Assembly: GCA_016720595.1 (NCBI GenBank)
Contig: JADKKI010000073.1
Location: forward strand, 1 to 64,000
Reading direction: 5' to 3'
Source of the DNA: Myxococcales bacterium
GTDB taxonomy: Bacteria; Myxococcota_A; Polyangia; Haliangiales; Haliangiaceae
DNA length: 64,000 nucleotides
Positions 20,454 through 29,706 of this stretch are shown piece after piece. A program made the position numbers and the translations under genes. The notes below the pieces were generated by a model. That model did not search any database and had not been told where the DNA came from. It was given only the letters and a program-made list of their open reading frames with translations. Within the stretch, counting starts at the first letter, position 1, and each line of letters opens with the position of its first letter.

Positions 20454-21906
20454 AGCCCGTCACCGACAGCTTCACCGAGGGGAAGCCCGTCTGCATGCTC
20501 GTGATCGGCCTCGAATAGACCGGGGCGTAGCTGTCCTTGGCCAGCATGGTGATGAAGCCGAGGTCGGCATCGATCGCCACGACGTCGATCAGGTGGTCAC
20601 CGTCGAGGTCACGCGCGAACATCCCGATGAACCCGGGACAGCCGGGGCACTGCTGTGGGATCTCGACGAGGCCGAGCGTGGCCCCGGGCGGGGAGGCCGA
20701 CACGCCGCCGCGGTACAGCACGCGGTCGGGGAACAGCCCGACGAACAGCTCCGTGCCGGTCAGCGACGGCACCATCGTGGAGGTCAGCGCGGTGGAGGTC
20801 ACCGTGCACGCCCCCGGGACCGTCGGTGGATCGCAGTCGATCGACACCGGCGACTGATCGTTGATCAGCGGCGCGACCTGGTGCCCGGTCATGTGCGCGC
20901 GGATCGTGTTGCCGCTGACGACCAGGTCGAGCAGGTGGTCGCGATCGAGATCTCCGAGCTCGATGCCATGCACCGCAGAGGTCCCGGGCGTGTTGTTGGC
21001 CGCACCGTTCGGCACCGAGCTCGTGGAGATCGCGGCGAGCGATCGCGGTGCGCCGTCGGGGCCGTAGTTCCGGACCAGGTAGTAGCCGCCGCCCGAGAAC
21101 GCGAACAGGTCCGGGAACGCATCGTGATCGTAGTCGGCCCACACCATGCGCTGCGTCGCGGGTGTGGCCACCTCGCGGCGGGCGTCGTCATCGAGCTTGA
21201 TCACCTCGAGTGTGAATGGATGGGTGGCGTCACCGGAGGACAGCGTGAGCGTGTCGCGGCCGTCGCGATCGAAGTCCACCGCCGCGAGATCCTGATACGG
21301 CCGCGCGGTCACCTCGAACAGCTGATCCCCGACCACCACACCGGTGCCGCCGGCATAGAGGCTGGCGAGCCGTGGCGTCACGGTGCCCGGTGCGGGTGGC
21401 ACCCAGACGAGGAGCTGCTGTCGCATCGGCGGCGAGGCCGCGGTCCAGCCGATCGGTCCCCACTGGACATCAAACAGCTCCGTCATCCCGCCCCTCGAAG
21501 CGGTGAGCGCGAGGTGGGTCTCGCACGCGAGCTCGGGGCAACGGAGCTGCGCCTCGAGCACACACGCATCGGTCCAGCCGGTGTGGCAGCACGTGGGCAA
21601 CGCGTCGCAGACGTCCGCGAAGCATTTCGTGGGCAACGCGGGCGGCTGCCCGCTCGCGCAGGCGTTCAGCGGCACCACGCGGTCATCGAAACAGCGCTCC
21701 GAGAGCTCCTCGGAGTGCGCGGTGTAGCGCCGCTCCGTGTCGCAGCTCGGGTCATAGGTCGTGCAGCGCTTGTTCGCCTCGCAGCGGCCCGCCGGGCCAG
21801 TGTTGCAGTCCTCGTCGGAATCGCACTCGTACGAGTCGCGCGTGCCCCAGATGCAGCCGGGCAGGCTGATCGCGACCACGAGCACCGTACGGACGAGGAT
21901 GCTCAC
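20443..21906 (-). CDS. Cys-rich FG-GAP/VCBS-like surface lipoprotein
   Basis: GTG at 21906 overlaps the upstream stop as GTGA. The signal ends in a clear lipobox (SLPGC). The first 130 residues hold about 18 cysteines (pieces CDSDEDCNTG, CHTGWTDACV). The rest repeats Asp-rich FG-GAP/VCBS-like blades (AAVDFDRDGRD, VWADYDHDAFPDLFAF, ELGDLDRDHLLDLVV, ARDLDGDHLIDVVAID) of a calcium-binding beta-propeller. It is the last gene of a four-gene operon with two kinases and a TPR membrane protein. It is probably exposed at the cell surface. The ligand is unknown. Confidence 0.8.
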   Translation of the reverse strand: MSILVRTVLVVAISLPGCIWGTRDSYECDSDEDCNTGPAGRCEANKRCTTYDPSCDTERRYTAHSEELSERCFDDRVVPLNACASGQPPALPTKCFADVCDALPTCCHTGWTDACVLEAQLRCPELACETHLALTASRGGMTELFDVQWGPIGWTAASPPMRQQLLVWVPPAPGTVTPRLASLYAGGTGVVVGDQLFEVTARPYQDLAAVDFDRDGRDTLTLSSGDATHPFTLEVIKLDDDARREVATPATQRMVWADYDHDAFPDLFAFSGGGYYLVRNYGPDGAPRSLAAISTSSVPNGAANNTPGTSAVHGIELGDLDRDHLLDLVVSGNTIRAHMTGHQVAPLINDQSPVSIDCDPPTVPGACTVTSTALTSTMVPSLTGTELFVGLFPDRVLYRGGVSASPPGATLGLVEIPQQCPGCPGFIGMFARDLDGDHLIDVVAIDADLGFITMLAKDSYAPVYSRPITSMQTGFPSVKLSVTGFTP

Positions 21907-22643
21907 CACCGTCCTCCGATCGCGAGCCCTGCGCCGTGCTCGCTCACGCTCGGCGTCACGACGACCGTCTGGGGCTGGGGCTGGGTCTCGCTCACCGTGC
22001 GCACGCGCCAGGCGACGACCGCCGCGCCGATCACCACCCCTCCGCCGATCGAACACAGGAGGCCCGTGAGCTGCTCGTTGTGGCTGCGCTCGAGCCGGCC
22101 CTCGTAGTCGGTGAGCGATCCTCCGTCGTCGTCGCCGAGCCGGTGGCCGTGGACGAGCAGCCCTCCGCCGAGCGCGAGCGCCACGCCGCCGAGCGCGAGG
22201 AGGCCGGTGTACTCCGGCTGCCAGCGGTGGCGCTGGACGATCCGCGCGGGCGCTGGCGGCGGTGGCGGAGGTGGTGCGACCAGGCGCGCGCGGGCCGCGC
22301 CGATCGCCTGCTGCGCGACCGTGACGCGATCGGGATCGGGGCCGGTCGCGAGGAACTTCTCGTAGTACTCGATCGCGAGCGCGAAGTGATCGAGGTTGAA
22401 CTCTGCCTGGCCGAGCGCGAACAGCAGGTCGGCGCGGTGCGAGCTCTGATAGGCCTCCACGAGCAGGAGCTTGGCCTGCGCGTACTCGCCGCGCGAGAAG
22501 TGCGTGCGTGCCCGTGCGAGCGCAGCGTCGGCCGCGGCGTCCGAGTCGCTCTCGGGACCCGCGGGCGGCACCTCGTCGTCGGCGATCACGGGCGACGTCG
22601 TCGCGAGGAGGACCGCGGCGATCGAGAAGGCGCGCAGGGTCAC
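21903..22643 (-). CDS. TPR protein with C-terminal membrane segments
   Basis: GTG at 22643 overlaps the kinase stop (GTGA) and gives a Sec signal (AFSIAAVLLATTSPVIA). Residues about 35-110 form TPR helices (ARARTHFSRGEYAQAKLLLV, LLFALGQAEFNLDHFALAIE). A polyproline hinge follows, then two hydrophobic stretches (LLALGGVALALGGGLLVHG and LLCSIGGGVVIGAAVVAW). The layout is the common myxobacterial secreted TPR protein that travels with Ser/Thr kinases. A similar gene sits at 61441-62240 in the same relative position. Function is unknown; a scaffold role is a guess. Confidence 0.85.
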   Translation of the reverse strand: MTLRAFSIAAVLLATTSPVIADDEVPPAGPESDSDAAADAALARARTHFSRGEYAQAKLLLVEAYQSSHRADLLFALGQAEFNLDHFALAIEYYEKFLATGPDPDRVTVAQQAIGAARARLVAPPPPPPPAPARIVQRHRWQPEYTGLLALGGVALALGGGLLVHGHRLGDDDGGSLTDYEGRLERSHNEQLTGLLCSIGGGVVIGAAVVAWRVRTVSETQPQPQTVVVTPSVSEHGAGLAIGGRW

Positions 22644-24436
22644 GGCGTGGTGCGACGCGGCTTCGGCGTGGGCGGATCGGTGGGCAGCACGAGGTTCGGG
22701 TTCCATTGTACCGGGACCCCGGCATCGGCCGCAGGGGATGGGGCGATCTCACGCGCCGCATCGGGGGTGGCCTCGACACCGGCGTCGGGCGCGATCGCAG
22801 GCGTCACGCGCGGCGGTGTGCGACGGCGCGGGCGCGGCGGATCGGCGGTGGCCGCCGGATCGGCAGCGCTCCCGGCCGGCTCCACGGGCAGCGCCGGCGG
22901 CCCCGACTCTGTCGTGGCAGCGGGCTCCACGGGTGCGGTGGTCTCGACGGAGGTGGGCGATCCGGGCGCAGGGCTCGGTGGATCGACGTGGGTGGGGGCG
23001 GTCGCCGGCGCGATGGCAGGTGCCGACACCGACGCGGCGGGCGTCGACTCTGCCTCGGGCTCGCCGGCCGTCGACGTGACGCCGATCGCGATCGCGACGC
23101 CGAGGCCCGCGCAGCCGAGGAGGCCGAGCGCGAGCAACGCACGCCGCGGGCGTCGGGGCCGCCGCGCGAACGGCGTGGTGGTGGCGAGGCTCGGGGCCGG
23201 GAGGGGCGCGCTGACGTCGGGCGCGACGAACGGCGTGGTGGCGAGGCTCGGGGCCCGCAACGAGAGGGTCGCGCTGACGTCGGGCGCAACGAACTGTGTG
23301 GTCGCGCCGAGCACCTCCGGCGCCGCTGGCTCGTCGAGCAGATCCGCGGGATCGCCGAACGTCGGGGCGAGGGGCACCTCGTCGAGATCGAGCGTGCGCT
23401 CGATCACCGCGACGAGTGAGGGCTCGTTCGCCGGCTCGCGGACGAACGGCTCCGTCGCCTTGGGCTCGAGCTCGATCCAGGGCGCGCTGCGGATGCCGAG
23501 CTCCGCCTCCATCGTGCGCGCGATCCACCGCGCGCCGATGCCCACCCCCGCGGCGGCGGCGTACGCCTCGAGCCGATCGGCGAGCTCGCCGGTGGTCGTC
23601 ATCCGCGCCTCGGCCGCGGGTGCGACGGCCGAGAGCATGATCGCGGCGAGCTCGGGCGCGAGGTTGTTCACGAGGGTGCGCGGGTCGGGGATCTGCCCCG
23701 ACAGCACCTTGTGGAGCGACGCGACGTCGTTGTCGGCCCAGAACAGCCGGCGTGCGGTGACCAGCTCGAACAGGATCACGCCGAGCGAGAACACATCCGC
23801 GCGGCGATCGAACGCGTGACCACGGCACTGCTCCGGGGCCATGTACGTCACCGTGCCGCGCATCGATCCCGACAGCGTCGACACGCGGGTGTCCTTCGCG
23901 ATGCCGAAGTCCGAGACCTTGACGGTGCCATCCGCTCCGAGCAGGACGTTGTTCGGCGAGACATCCCGGTGGACGAGCCCGAGGTCGGTGCCATCGAGGC
24001 CGGTGAGCTGATGCGCCTCGTGAAGCCCACGCGCCACGTCGATCACGATCGAGAGCGCGGCGCCGAGCGGCAGCTGGCGCACCGCGCCGGTCTCGGCGTC
24101 GGCGTGGGACTGCGTCTGCATCAGCGTGCGCAGCGACGCACCGTGGACGTACTCGATCGAGAGGTAGTCGTACCCATCGTGCTGCCCCGCATCGAGCACG
24201 GCGACGAGGTTCGGGTGACGCAGCCGCCCACCGAGCTCGGCTTCGCGGCGCAGCGACGTGGCAACCGAGGCATCGTTGCGCAGGTGCTCGAGCGGCCGCT
24301 TGATCACCACGTGACGCTGGAAGCCGTAGGCACGCTCGATGCGCGCGAGATCGATCCGCGCCGAGCCACCGGCGCCGATCGCCTTGAGGATCCGGTACGG
24401 GCCGACGAGCACGGCCTCGGCCGTCACGGCGCTCAT
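22640..24436 (-). CDS. Transmembrane Ser/Thr protein kinase
   Basis: ATG at 24436 overlaps the upstream kinase stop (ATGA). The kinase domain is about residues 12-280: Lys in HVVIKRP, catalytic HRDVSPNNVLL, DFGIAKD and APEQ are all present. The Gly-rich loop reads IGAGGSARIDLAR, lacking the usual Val after the loop. A Pro/Ala-rich juxtamembrane linker with a duplicated segment (pieces with FVAPDVSA) leads to one membrane helix (LLALGLLGCAGLGVAIAIGV) and a Pro/Ala/Thr-rich periplasmic tail of about 150 residues. The tail has no recognisable sensor domain. It is the second kinase of the operon. Confidence 0.92.
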   Translation of the reverse strand: MSAVTAEAVLVGPYRILKAIGAGGSARIDLARIERAYGFQRHVVIKRPLEHLRNDASVATSLRREAELGGRLRHPNLVAVLDAGQHDGYDYLSIEYVHGASLRTLMQTQSHADAETGAVRQLPLGAALSIVIDVARGLHEAHQLTGLDGTDLGLVHRDVSPNNVLLGADGTVKVSDFGIAKDTRVSTLSGSMRGTVTYMAPEQCRGHAFDRRADVFSLGVILFELVTARRLFWADNDVASLHKVLSGQIPDPRTLVNNLAPELAAIMLSAVAPAAEARMTTTGELADRLEAYAAAAGVGIGARWIARTMEAELGIRSAPWIELEPKATEPFVREPANEPSLVAVIERTLDLDEVPLAPTFGDPADLLDEPAAPEVLGATTQFVAPDVSATLSLRAPSLATTPFVAPDVSAPLPAPSLATTTPFARRPRRPRRALLALGLLGCAGLGVAIAIGVTSTAGEPEAESTPAASVSAPAIAPATAPTHVDPPSPAPGSPTSVETTAPVEPAATTESGPPALPVEPAGSAADPAATADPPRPRRRTPPRVTPAIAPDAGVEATPDAAREIAPSPAADAGVPVQWNPNLVLPTDPPTPKPRRTTP

Positions 24437-25440
24437 GTGCGCGGCGCCCGTCCGCGTGAGGTGGGCGAAGTGGGCGTGCGCGGCGTGGGTGTGCCCTGCT
24501 CGGGGAGCCACGCACCGCTCGGCACGCCTGCCGCCCGCGTCCGCGCCTGCTCGACGAGGGCGCCGATCACCGAGCGCGACTGCGACCAGCGCTGGGTCGC
24601 CGCGAGCGCGTCGAGGGCGTCGACCAGGGCGCGCGCCGTGGGATAGCGCTGCTCGCGATCACGTGCGAGGGCGCGGCGCACGATCGCCGCGAGCGCGGGC
24701 GGATAGCCCGGGCGTCGCTCGGCGGGATCGGGCACGTCGCCGCTCAGGATGTGCGCCATCGCCATCGGGCCGGGCTGCGCAGAGAACAGCCGCGTGCGGG
24801 TGGTGACCTCGAACAGCAGCGTGCCGAGGCTGAACACGTCGGCGCGGCGATCGAGGGACTCGCCGAGGATCTGCTCGGGCGCCATGTACGGCGCCTTGCC
24901 TTTGATCGTGCCGGAGACGGTGTGATAGCTGCGCGACTTCGCCTTCGCCACGCCGAAGTCCGCGATCTTGACGTCGCCGGCGCGGCCGAGCAGTACGTTG
25001 CTCGGGCTGACGTCGCGATGCACGAGGTGGAGCGGCGCGCCGCTGCCATCGGTGGCGTCGTGGGCGGCATCGAGGCCGGTCGCCAGCTCGGCGATGATCG
25101 TCACGCCGACCGCATAGGGCAGGGCGCCGCGGTGGTTGCGGAGCAGCGTGCGCAGATCGCACCCCTCGACGTACTCGGTGACCAGGAACGCTCCACCGTC
25201 GAACAGATCGAAGTCGATGATCTGCACGATGTTGCGGTGGTGGAGGCCGGCCGCGATCCGCGCCTCGTCCACGAACATCATCGCCACGCGCTCGTTCTCC
25301 ACCAGCTCGTTGCGGATGACCTTGATCACCACGGGGCGCTCGAACCCGTGGGCGCCCTCGATCCGGCCGAGGTGGACCTCGCCCATCCCGCCACGTGCGA
25401 GCAGCCGGTCCACGCGATACCGCCCGAGCTGTGCCAACAC
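24433..25440 (-). CDS. Cytoplasmic Ser/Thr protein kinase
   Basis: Hanks-type kinase with all core motifs: [18 protein letters not shown], catalytic [20 protein letters not shown] and APEQ. About 335 residues, with no membrane helix. GTG at 25440 ([17 protein letters not shown]) is preferred. The ATG at 25536 would add 32 Arg-rich residues and leave only 49 bases to the divergent protease gene. The C-terminus is Pro/Thr/Arg-rich. The 4-base overlap with the second kinase shows coupled translation. The two kinases may phosphorylate each other; this is inference. Confidence 0.92.
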   Translation of the reverse strand: MLAQLGRYRVDRLLARGGMGEVHLGRIEGAHGFERPVVIKVIRNELVENERVAMMFVDEARIAAGLHHRNIVQIIDFDLFDGGAFLVTEYVEGCDLRTLLRNHRGALPYAVGVTIIAELATGLDAAHDATDGSGAPLHLVHRDVSPSNVLLGRAGDVKIADFGVAKAKSRSYHTVSGTIKGKAPYMAPEQILGESLDRRADVFSLGTLLFEVTTRTRLFSAQPGPMAMAHILSGDVPDPAERRPGYPPALAAIVRRALARDREQRYPTARALVDALDALAATQRWSQSRSVIGALVEQARTRAAGVPSGAWLPEQGTPTPRTPTSPTSRGRAPRT

Positions 25441-25585
25441 CTGTTTGCGATCATGCCACGGAACGGTGGCTCCCCGAGTTGCCGTCTGGCCGGCGGCTCG
25501 AGTTGCGCGGCGCGGTGGCGCGCGGAGGAACCTCAAACGAGATCAACGATGTCGTGACGGCATGGTTCGTGGACCCCACCTGGGC

Positions 25586-27079
25586 ATGCGCAGTCGCTTC
25601 CTCGTTCTCTCGCTGATGAGCCTCCCTCTGTTCGCCGCATGCGCCGGATCTGAGGACTCCGGCCCCACTCCCTACGATGACGAGTTTCCGGTCTCCGACG
25701 ACAACGTCAACGCCGGAGCGCCCGACAACCACTCGCTACCGGATGACAACAAGGCCGATGCGCAGTACCCCGAGAAGTTCGAGGTCGCGGATCAATCGCC
25801 CGTGAAGAGTCAGGGCAGCCGCGGCGTGTGCTCGATCTTCGCATCGACCGCGTTGATCGAGAACCTCTACATCAAGGCCGGCATGCCGGTCGCCGAGGCC
25901 GATTTCTCCGAGCAGTACCTGCAGTGGGCCGCGAAGAACCTCCAGCACTCGTTCGCCAACACCGAGGGTTCGAGCTCCGATGCGAACCTGAAGACGGTGG
26001 TCGCGTTCGGCACGATCAAGGAGAGCGATTGGGCCTACGAGACCTTCCCGTGGTCGGCGACCAACGATGCGGCCTGCACGGGCGGTGAGGACCTGCCGAC
26101 CAAGTGCTACACGAACGGCGAGCCGCCGGCATCGGTCGCGAACGCCCTCAAGTTCAAGCTGCCTTCGACCCGGTGGATCAACACCAACTCGATCAAGGCG
26201 CACCTCTCGACCAAGAAGACCGGCGTCAATGTCGGCCTGACGTTCTTCTACCAGGCATGGAACCACCGTCGCTCGACGATCCCGGTGAATGCAGACCTGT
26301 GGCGCAAGGGCATCGTCACGTACCCGAACGCGAAGGACAAGACCGAGTCGGCGACGCACCGCGCCGGTCACGCGATCCAGATCGTCGGCTGGGACGACAC
26401 GCTCGAGGTCCCGATGCGCGATGGCGACGGCAACCCGGTGCTCGACGCCGCCGGTCAGCCCAGGAAGGAGAAGGGGTTCTGGATCTTCAAGAACTCGTGG
26501 GGCACGGCGAGCTTCGGCGTCGATCACCCGACGGGGCCCGGCTACGGGTACCTCTCGATGCAGTACGTCGACGAGTATGGTTCGGCCGTGGTCGCCGAGT
26601 TGCCGTCGCTCAACACGGCCGCCGAGGTCTGTGACGATGCGGCCAGCGCCGACGAGGACGGAGACGGCAAGGCGAACTGCGTCGACACCGACTGCGCGAT
26701 GGCGCCGGCCTGCTCGGGCGCGGGCACCGCGCACAACTACAGCGCGACGCCGGCGACCGCGATCCCCGACAACAACGCCACGGGCGCGAGCTCGACGATC
26801 ACCGTCACCGATGCGGGCACGTTGACCGAGGTCAAGCTGACGGTCGACATCACGCACACCTACCGCGGCGATCTCAAGGTCACGCTCTCGCACGCGGGCA
26901 CCGACACGCTGGTGTTCAACGCGACTGGCGGCTCCGCCGATGATCTGAAGATGACGTTCCCGGTGCCGGCGCAGGCCGGCAAGGCGCTCGCGGGTGCGTG
27001 GACGCTGACGGTCGTGGACGGCGCGGCGCAGGATCTGGGCACCCTCAACAGCTGGGCGCTGGAGACGGTCTCCCGCTGA
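25586..27079 (+). CDS. Papain-like (C1A) cysteine protease lipoprotein with C-terminal P-domain
   Basis: 497 residues. The signal ends at a lipobox-like FAAC, and an acidic tether follows. The catalytic domain has the oxyanion Gln and nucleophile Cys in SQGSRGVCSIFAS, His in HAIQIVGWDD and Asn in FKNSWGTA, the full papain set. An acidic EF-like patch (DEDGDGKANC) precedes a proprotein-convertase P-domain (ATAIPDNNATG, then DITHTYRGDLKVTLSH and GTLNSWALE). P-domains in bacteria usually stabilise or target secreted proteases. ATG at 25586 is chosen because it starts the signal peptide. It is divergent from the kinase operon and followed by two hairpins. Confidence 0.92.
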   Translation: MRSRFLVLSLMSLPLFAACAGSEDSGPTPYDDEFPVSDDNVNAGAPDNHSLPDDNKADAQYPEKFEVADQSPVKSQGSRGVCSIFASTALIENLYIKAGMPVAEADFSEQYLQWAAKNLQHSFANTEGSSSDANLKTVVAFGTIKESDWAYETFPWSATNDAACTGGEDLPTKCYTNGEPPASVANALKFKLPSTRWINTNSIKAHLSTKKTGVNVGLTFFYQAWNHRRSTIPVNADLWRKGIVTYPNAKDKTESATHRAGHAIQIVGWDDTLEVPMRDGDGNPVLDAAGQPRKEKGFWIFKNSWGTASFGVDHPTGPGYGYLSMQYVDEYGSAVVAELPSLNTAAEVCDDAASADEDGDGKANCVDTDCAMAPACSGAGTAHNYSATPATAIPDNNATGASSTITVTDAGTLTEVKLTVDITHTYRGDLKVTLSHAGTDTLVFNATGGSADDLKMTFPVPAQAGKALAGAWTLTVVDGAAQDLGTLNSWALETVSR

Positions 27080-27100
27080 TCTTCGACGGGATCGTGCTGC

Positions 27101-27119
27101 CCCACGCTCGTGGGCTTTT
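27101..27119 (+). terminator. Rho-independent terminator candidate
   Basis: CCCACG / CGTGGG stem with a two-base loop followed by CTTTT, 22 bases after the protease stop codon. Confidence 0.6.
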
Positions 27120-27156
27120 GATTCCGGGGCCCCTGCTCATGCAGACACCCTGGTGA

Positions 27157-27187
27157 GCGGCGCCCGACCCGGGCGCCGCGCTTGTTT
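27157..27187 (+). terminator. Strong hairpin, second terminator candidate
   Basis: A perfect 10-base stem GCGGCGCCCG / CGGGCGCCGC with loop ACC, followed by GCTTGTTT. It lies 78 bases after the protease stop and 157 bases before the next kinase. With the first hairpin it should insulate the kinase from the protease gene. Confidence 0.55.
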
Positions 27188-27343
27188 CCGGACTGCGAGT
27201 TCTGCAGAGCGCTCCGCAGATCCTGCAGTCCTCGATCGCAGGAGATCTCGCAGCCCGAGCGTGATCCCCGCGCGGAACTGCGCGTCATCACACGCACTGC
27301 GTAGACGCCTTCGCGTGGCGCGCGGCTTGCGTCACGAAGCTGC

Positions 27344-28351
27344 GTGGCACTCGCACCAGGCACCATCTTCGCCGGCCGTTACCGGATCCGGGCGTTGCTC
27401 GGGCAGGGCGGGATGGGCAGCGTCTACCGGGCCGAGCATCTGGGCCTCGGCAAGGACGTGGCGCTCAAGGTTCTCGGGCGCCTGTCGCACGAGCTCGAGG
27501 ATCGGTTCGAGCGCGAAGCGCGCGCGATCGCACGGCTCGACCATCCCGGCTGCGTGCGCGTGTTCGACTACGGCGAGGACGATCGCGGGGTGCAGTTCAT
27601 CGCGATGGAGCTCGTCGATGGCCCGACCTTGCACGCGGCGATGGGCGGCGACGTGCTGTCCGTGCCCCGGGCGCTCCACGTGGCCAAGGCGGTGCTCTCC
27701 GCGCTCGCCCATGCGCACGGCCAGGGCGTGATCCACCGCGACGTGAAGCCCGAGAACATCATGTTCTCCACGCGCAGCGCGTTTCGCGTGGTGCTGATCG
27801 ATTTCGGCCTCGCGAGCCTGCGCGACGCCCCGGCGCTCACTGGCTCGGGCATGGCGATGGGCTCGCCGTCGTACATCGCGCCGGAGCGGCTGCTCGGGCA
27901 GGCCCACGATGCACGCTCGGATCTCTATGCGGTGGGCGTGGTGCTCTACGAGATGATCTCGGGGATCCGGCCGTTCCTGGGCGCGACCCCACAGGAGATC
28001 ATGGCCAACGTGCTCGCGCGGCCGCCGCGCCCGCTGCGGGCGCTGGTGCCCGATGTCTCGTCGGCGCTCGATGCGGTGATCCGGCGGGCGCTGGCCAAGG
28101 ATCCGGCGCGCCGGTTCGCGGACGCCGAGGAGATGCTGTCGGCGCTCACCGATGTCGAGGCGTTCGAGGCGGCGATCGCCGCGGAGCCCGCACCACCAGG
28201 AGCTCCGGCCGGCGCGCTGGACGGCGACGCTGACGCCGAGCCGAGCGCGTCGATGACGATGGCGCAGCTCTCGATCTTCCAGCCGTCGCTGTGGCAGCGG
28301 CTGTGGAGCCGGATCCGCTACGGGCGCTGGCGGTGGCGCCCCAGCCACTGA
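27344..28351 (+). CDS. Cytoplasmic Ser/Thr protein kinase
   Basis: 335 residues beginning with GTG ([15 protein letters not shown]). Kinase core: [22 protein letters not shown], catalytic [18 protein letters not shown] and APERLLG; complete and probably active. The C-terminal 70 residues are Ala/Pro-rich and end with a basic stretch ([15 protein letters not shown]). There is no clear membrane helix, though the Trp/Arg-rich end could touch the membrane. It is a single gene; the collagen-like genes follow 95 bases later on the same strand. Confidence 0.92.
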   Translation: MALAPGTIFAGRYRIRALLGQGGMGSVYRAEHLGLGKDVALKVLGRLSHELEDRFEREARAIARLDHPGCVRVFDYGEDDRGVQFIAMELVDGPTLHAAMGGDVLSVPRALHVAKAVLSALAHAHGQGVIHRDVKPENIMFSTRSAFRVVLIDFGLASLRDAPALTGSGMAMGSPSYIAPERLLGQAHDARSDLYAVGVVLYEMISGIRPFLGATPQEIMANVLARPPRPLRALVPDVSSALDAVIRRALAKDPARRFADAEEMLSALTDVEAFEAAIAAEPAPPGAPAGALDGDADAEPSASMTMAQLSIFQPSLWQRLWSRIRYGRWRWRPSH

Positions 28352-28446
28352 GCCCGGCCCTGCCGTGACCTGAGGTGATCCGATCTGATCCGAGCTGACG
28401 TGCGACTGTTACGTCGTGCGCGCGTCCGGACGGATATACCCCTCCC

Positions 28447-29670
28447 ATGTTCGCTCGCGCCCTCGCTTCCACGTTGATCTCCGTCCTCGTCGCCTGCTCG
28501 AACCACGCCGCGGGTGACGATCCGGGCGGCGAGGGTCCGCCGGGACCGGAAGGTCCGCAGGGGCCCGCAGGTGCGCAGGGGCCGGTCGGTCCGCAGGGGC
28601 CGCCGGGTGAGGTCACCGTCCTCGATGGTGGGACGATCCAGGGGCCGCCTGGCCCGCAGGGCCCGACGGGCCCGACGGGTGCGGCTGGTCCGCAGGGCCC
28701 GGCCGGCGCCGACGGTGCTCAGGGTCCGCAAGGTCCGCAGGGACCGGCGGGGAGCATGGGGCCGGCAGGTGCGGCCGGGGCGGCGGGGGCGATGGGCATG
28801 ACGGGGCCCGCGGGGCCGACGGGCGCACAGGGCGTCCCCGGATCGCAGGGCCCGGGCGGTGCGGTGACCGGCGAGGCCGCGGCGCAGTTCGCGGGCTTCA
28901 CGAGCACGACGTACACGGGCGTCGCAGGCGGACGCGAGGTGATGCACGCGCGGTGCGCGGCCGCGTTCACCGGATCGCACCTGTGTCACGTCGCCGAGTA
29001 TCAGCTCGCGAACGCGGCGACCGTGCCGCCGGCGAGCGGTGCGTGGATCGATATGAGCGGCGGCGTCGAGGGCTACAACGCGAACGTCACGGTCTCGAAC
29101 GAGGTCGCGAGCACCGATCTCGGGCGCTACGCGGGCCAGCTCTACACGGGCAACTGCGACAACTGGACGACGGCGACGAGCAGTGGCAGCACCACGTTCG
29201 GCGAGACCATCAACCCGGCGACGCCGACCGCGGTGGTGTGCACGTCGTCCCACGCGCTCGCGTGTTGCTCGACGCCCTACGTCGAGGGCTTCCGCGGCTT
29301 CACCACGGCGAGCGTCACCGGCGTTCGCCCGGGCGGTCGCGCCGAGATGCACCAGCTGTGCGGCGCGCAGTTCGCGGGCAGTCACATGTGCCACGTCGCC
29401 GAGTACCAGCGCGCGACGCCGACCGTGTCTCCGCCTGCCGCCGGCGCGTGGCTCGACATGAGTGGCTACCTCCGCTCCGGCAGCAGTGTCTCGAACGAGG
29501 TCGCGTCGCAGCACATGGGCCGCTACGCGGGGCAGCTCTACACCGGCAACTGCGACAACTGGACGGCCGCCACGAGCAGCGGCAGCACGACGTTCGGCGA
29601 GACGATCACGCAGGCAGGACCGACCGCGTCCGTCTGCACCAGCGCGCGCCCGATCGCCTGCTGCGAGTAG
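28447..29670 (+). CDS. Collagen-like lipoprotein with two Cys/His-rich repeats (copy A)
   Basis: 407 residues. A lipobox LVAC ends the signal. Residues about 28-140 are Gly-X-Y collagen-like ([17 protein letters not shown]; short break [11 protein letters not shown]). The rest has two homologous domains of about 130 residues ([20 protein letters not shown] and [20 protein letters not shown] starts). Each has CAAAF or [13 protein letters not shown] or [16 protein letters not shown] or [23 protein letters not shown] and a Cys-Cys end (LACC, IACC). This suggests a trimeric stalk carrying a small disulfide-rich head domain at the surface. I do not know the head's function. A close paralogue follows 37 bases later. 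Confidence 0.85.
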   Translation: MFARALASTLISVLVACSNHAAGDDPGGEGPPGPEGPQGPAGAQGPVGPQGPPGEVTVLDGGTIQGPPGPQGPTGPTGAAGPQGPAGADGAQGPQGPQGPAGSMGPAGAAGAAGAMGMTGPAGPTGAQGVPGSQGPGGAVTGEAAAQFAGFTSTTYTGVAGGREVMHARCAAAFTGSHLCHVAEYQLANAATVPPASGAWIDMSGGVEGYNANVTVSNEVASTDLGRYAGQLYTGNCDNWTTATSSGSTTFGETINPATPTAVVCTSSHALACCSTPYVEGFRGFTTASVTGVRPGGRAEMHQLCGAQFAGSHMCHVAEYQRATPTVSPPAAGAWLDMSGYLRSGSSVSNEVASQHMGRYAGQLYTGNCDNWTAATSSGSTTFGETITQAGPTASVCTSARPIACCE

Positions 29671-29706
29671 CCGCCGAGGAACCGCCGAGGAATCGCAGAG
29701 GAATCG

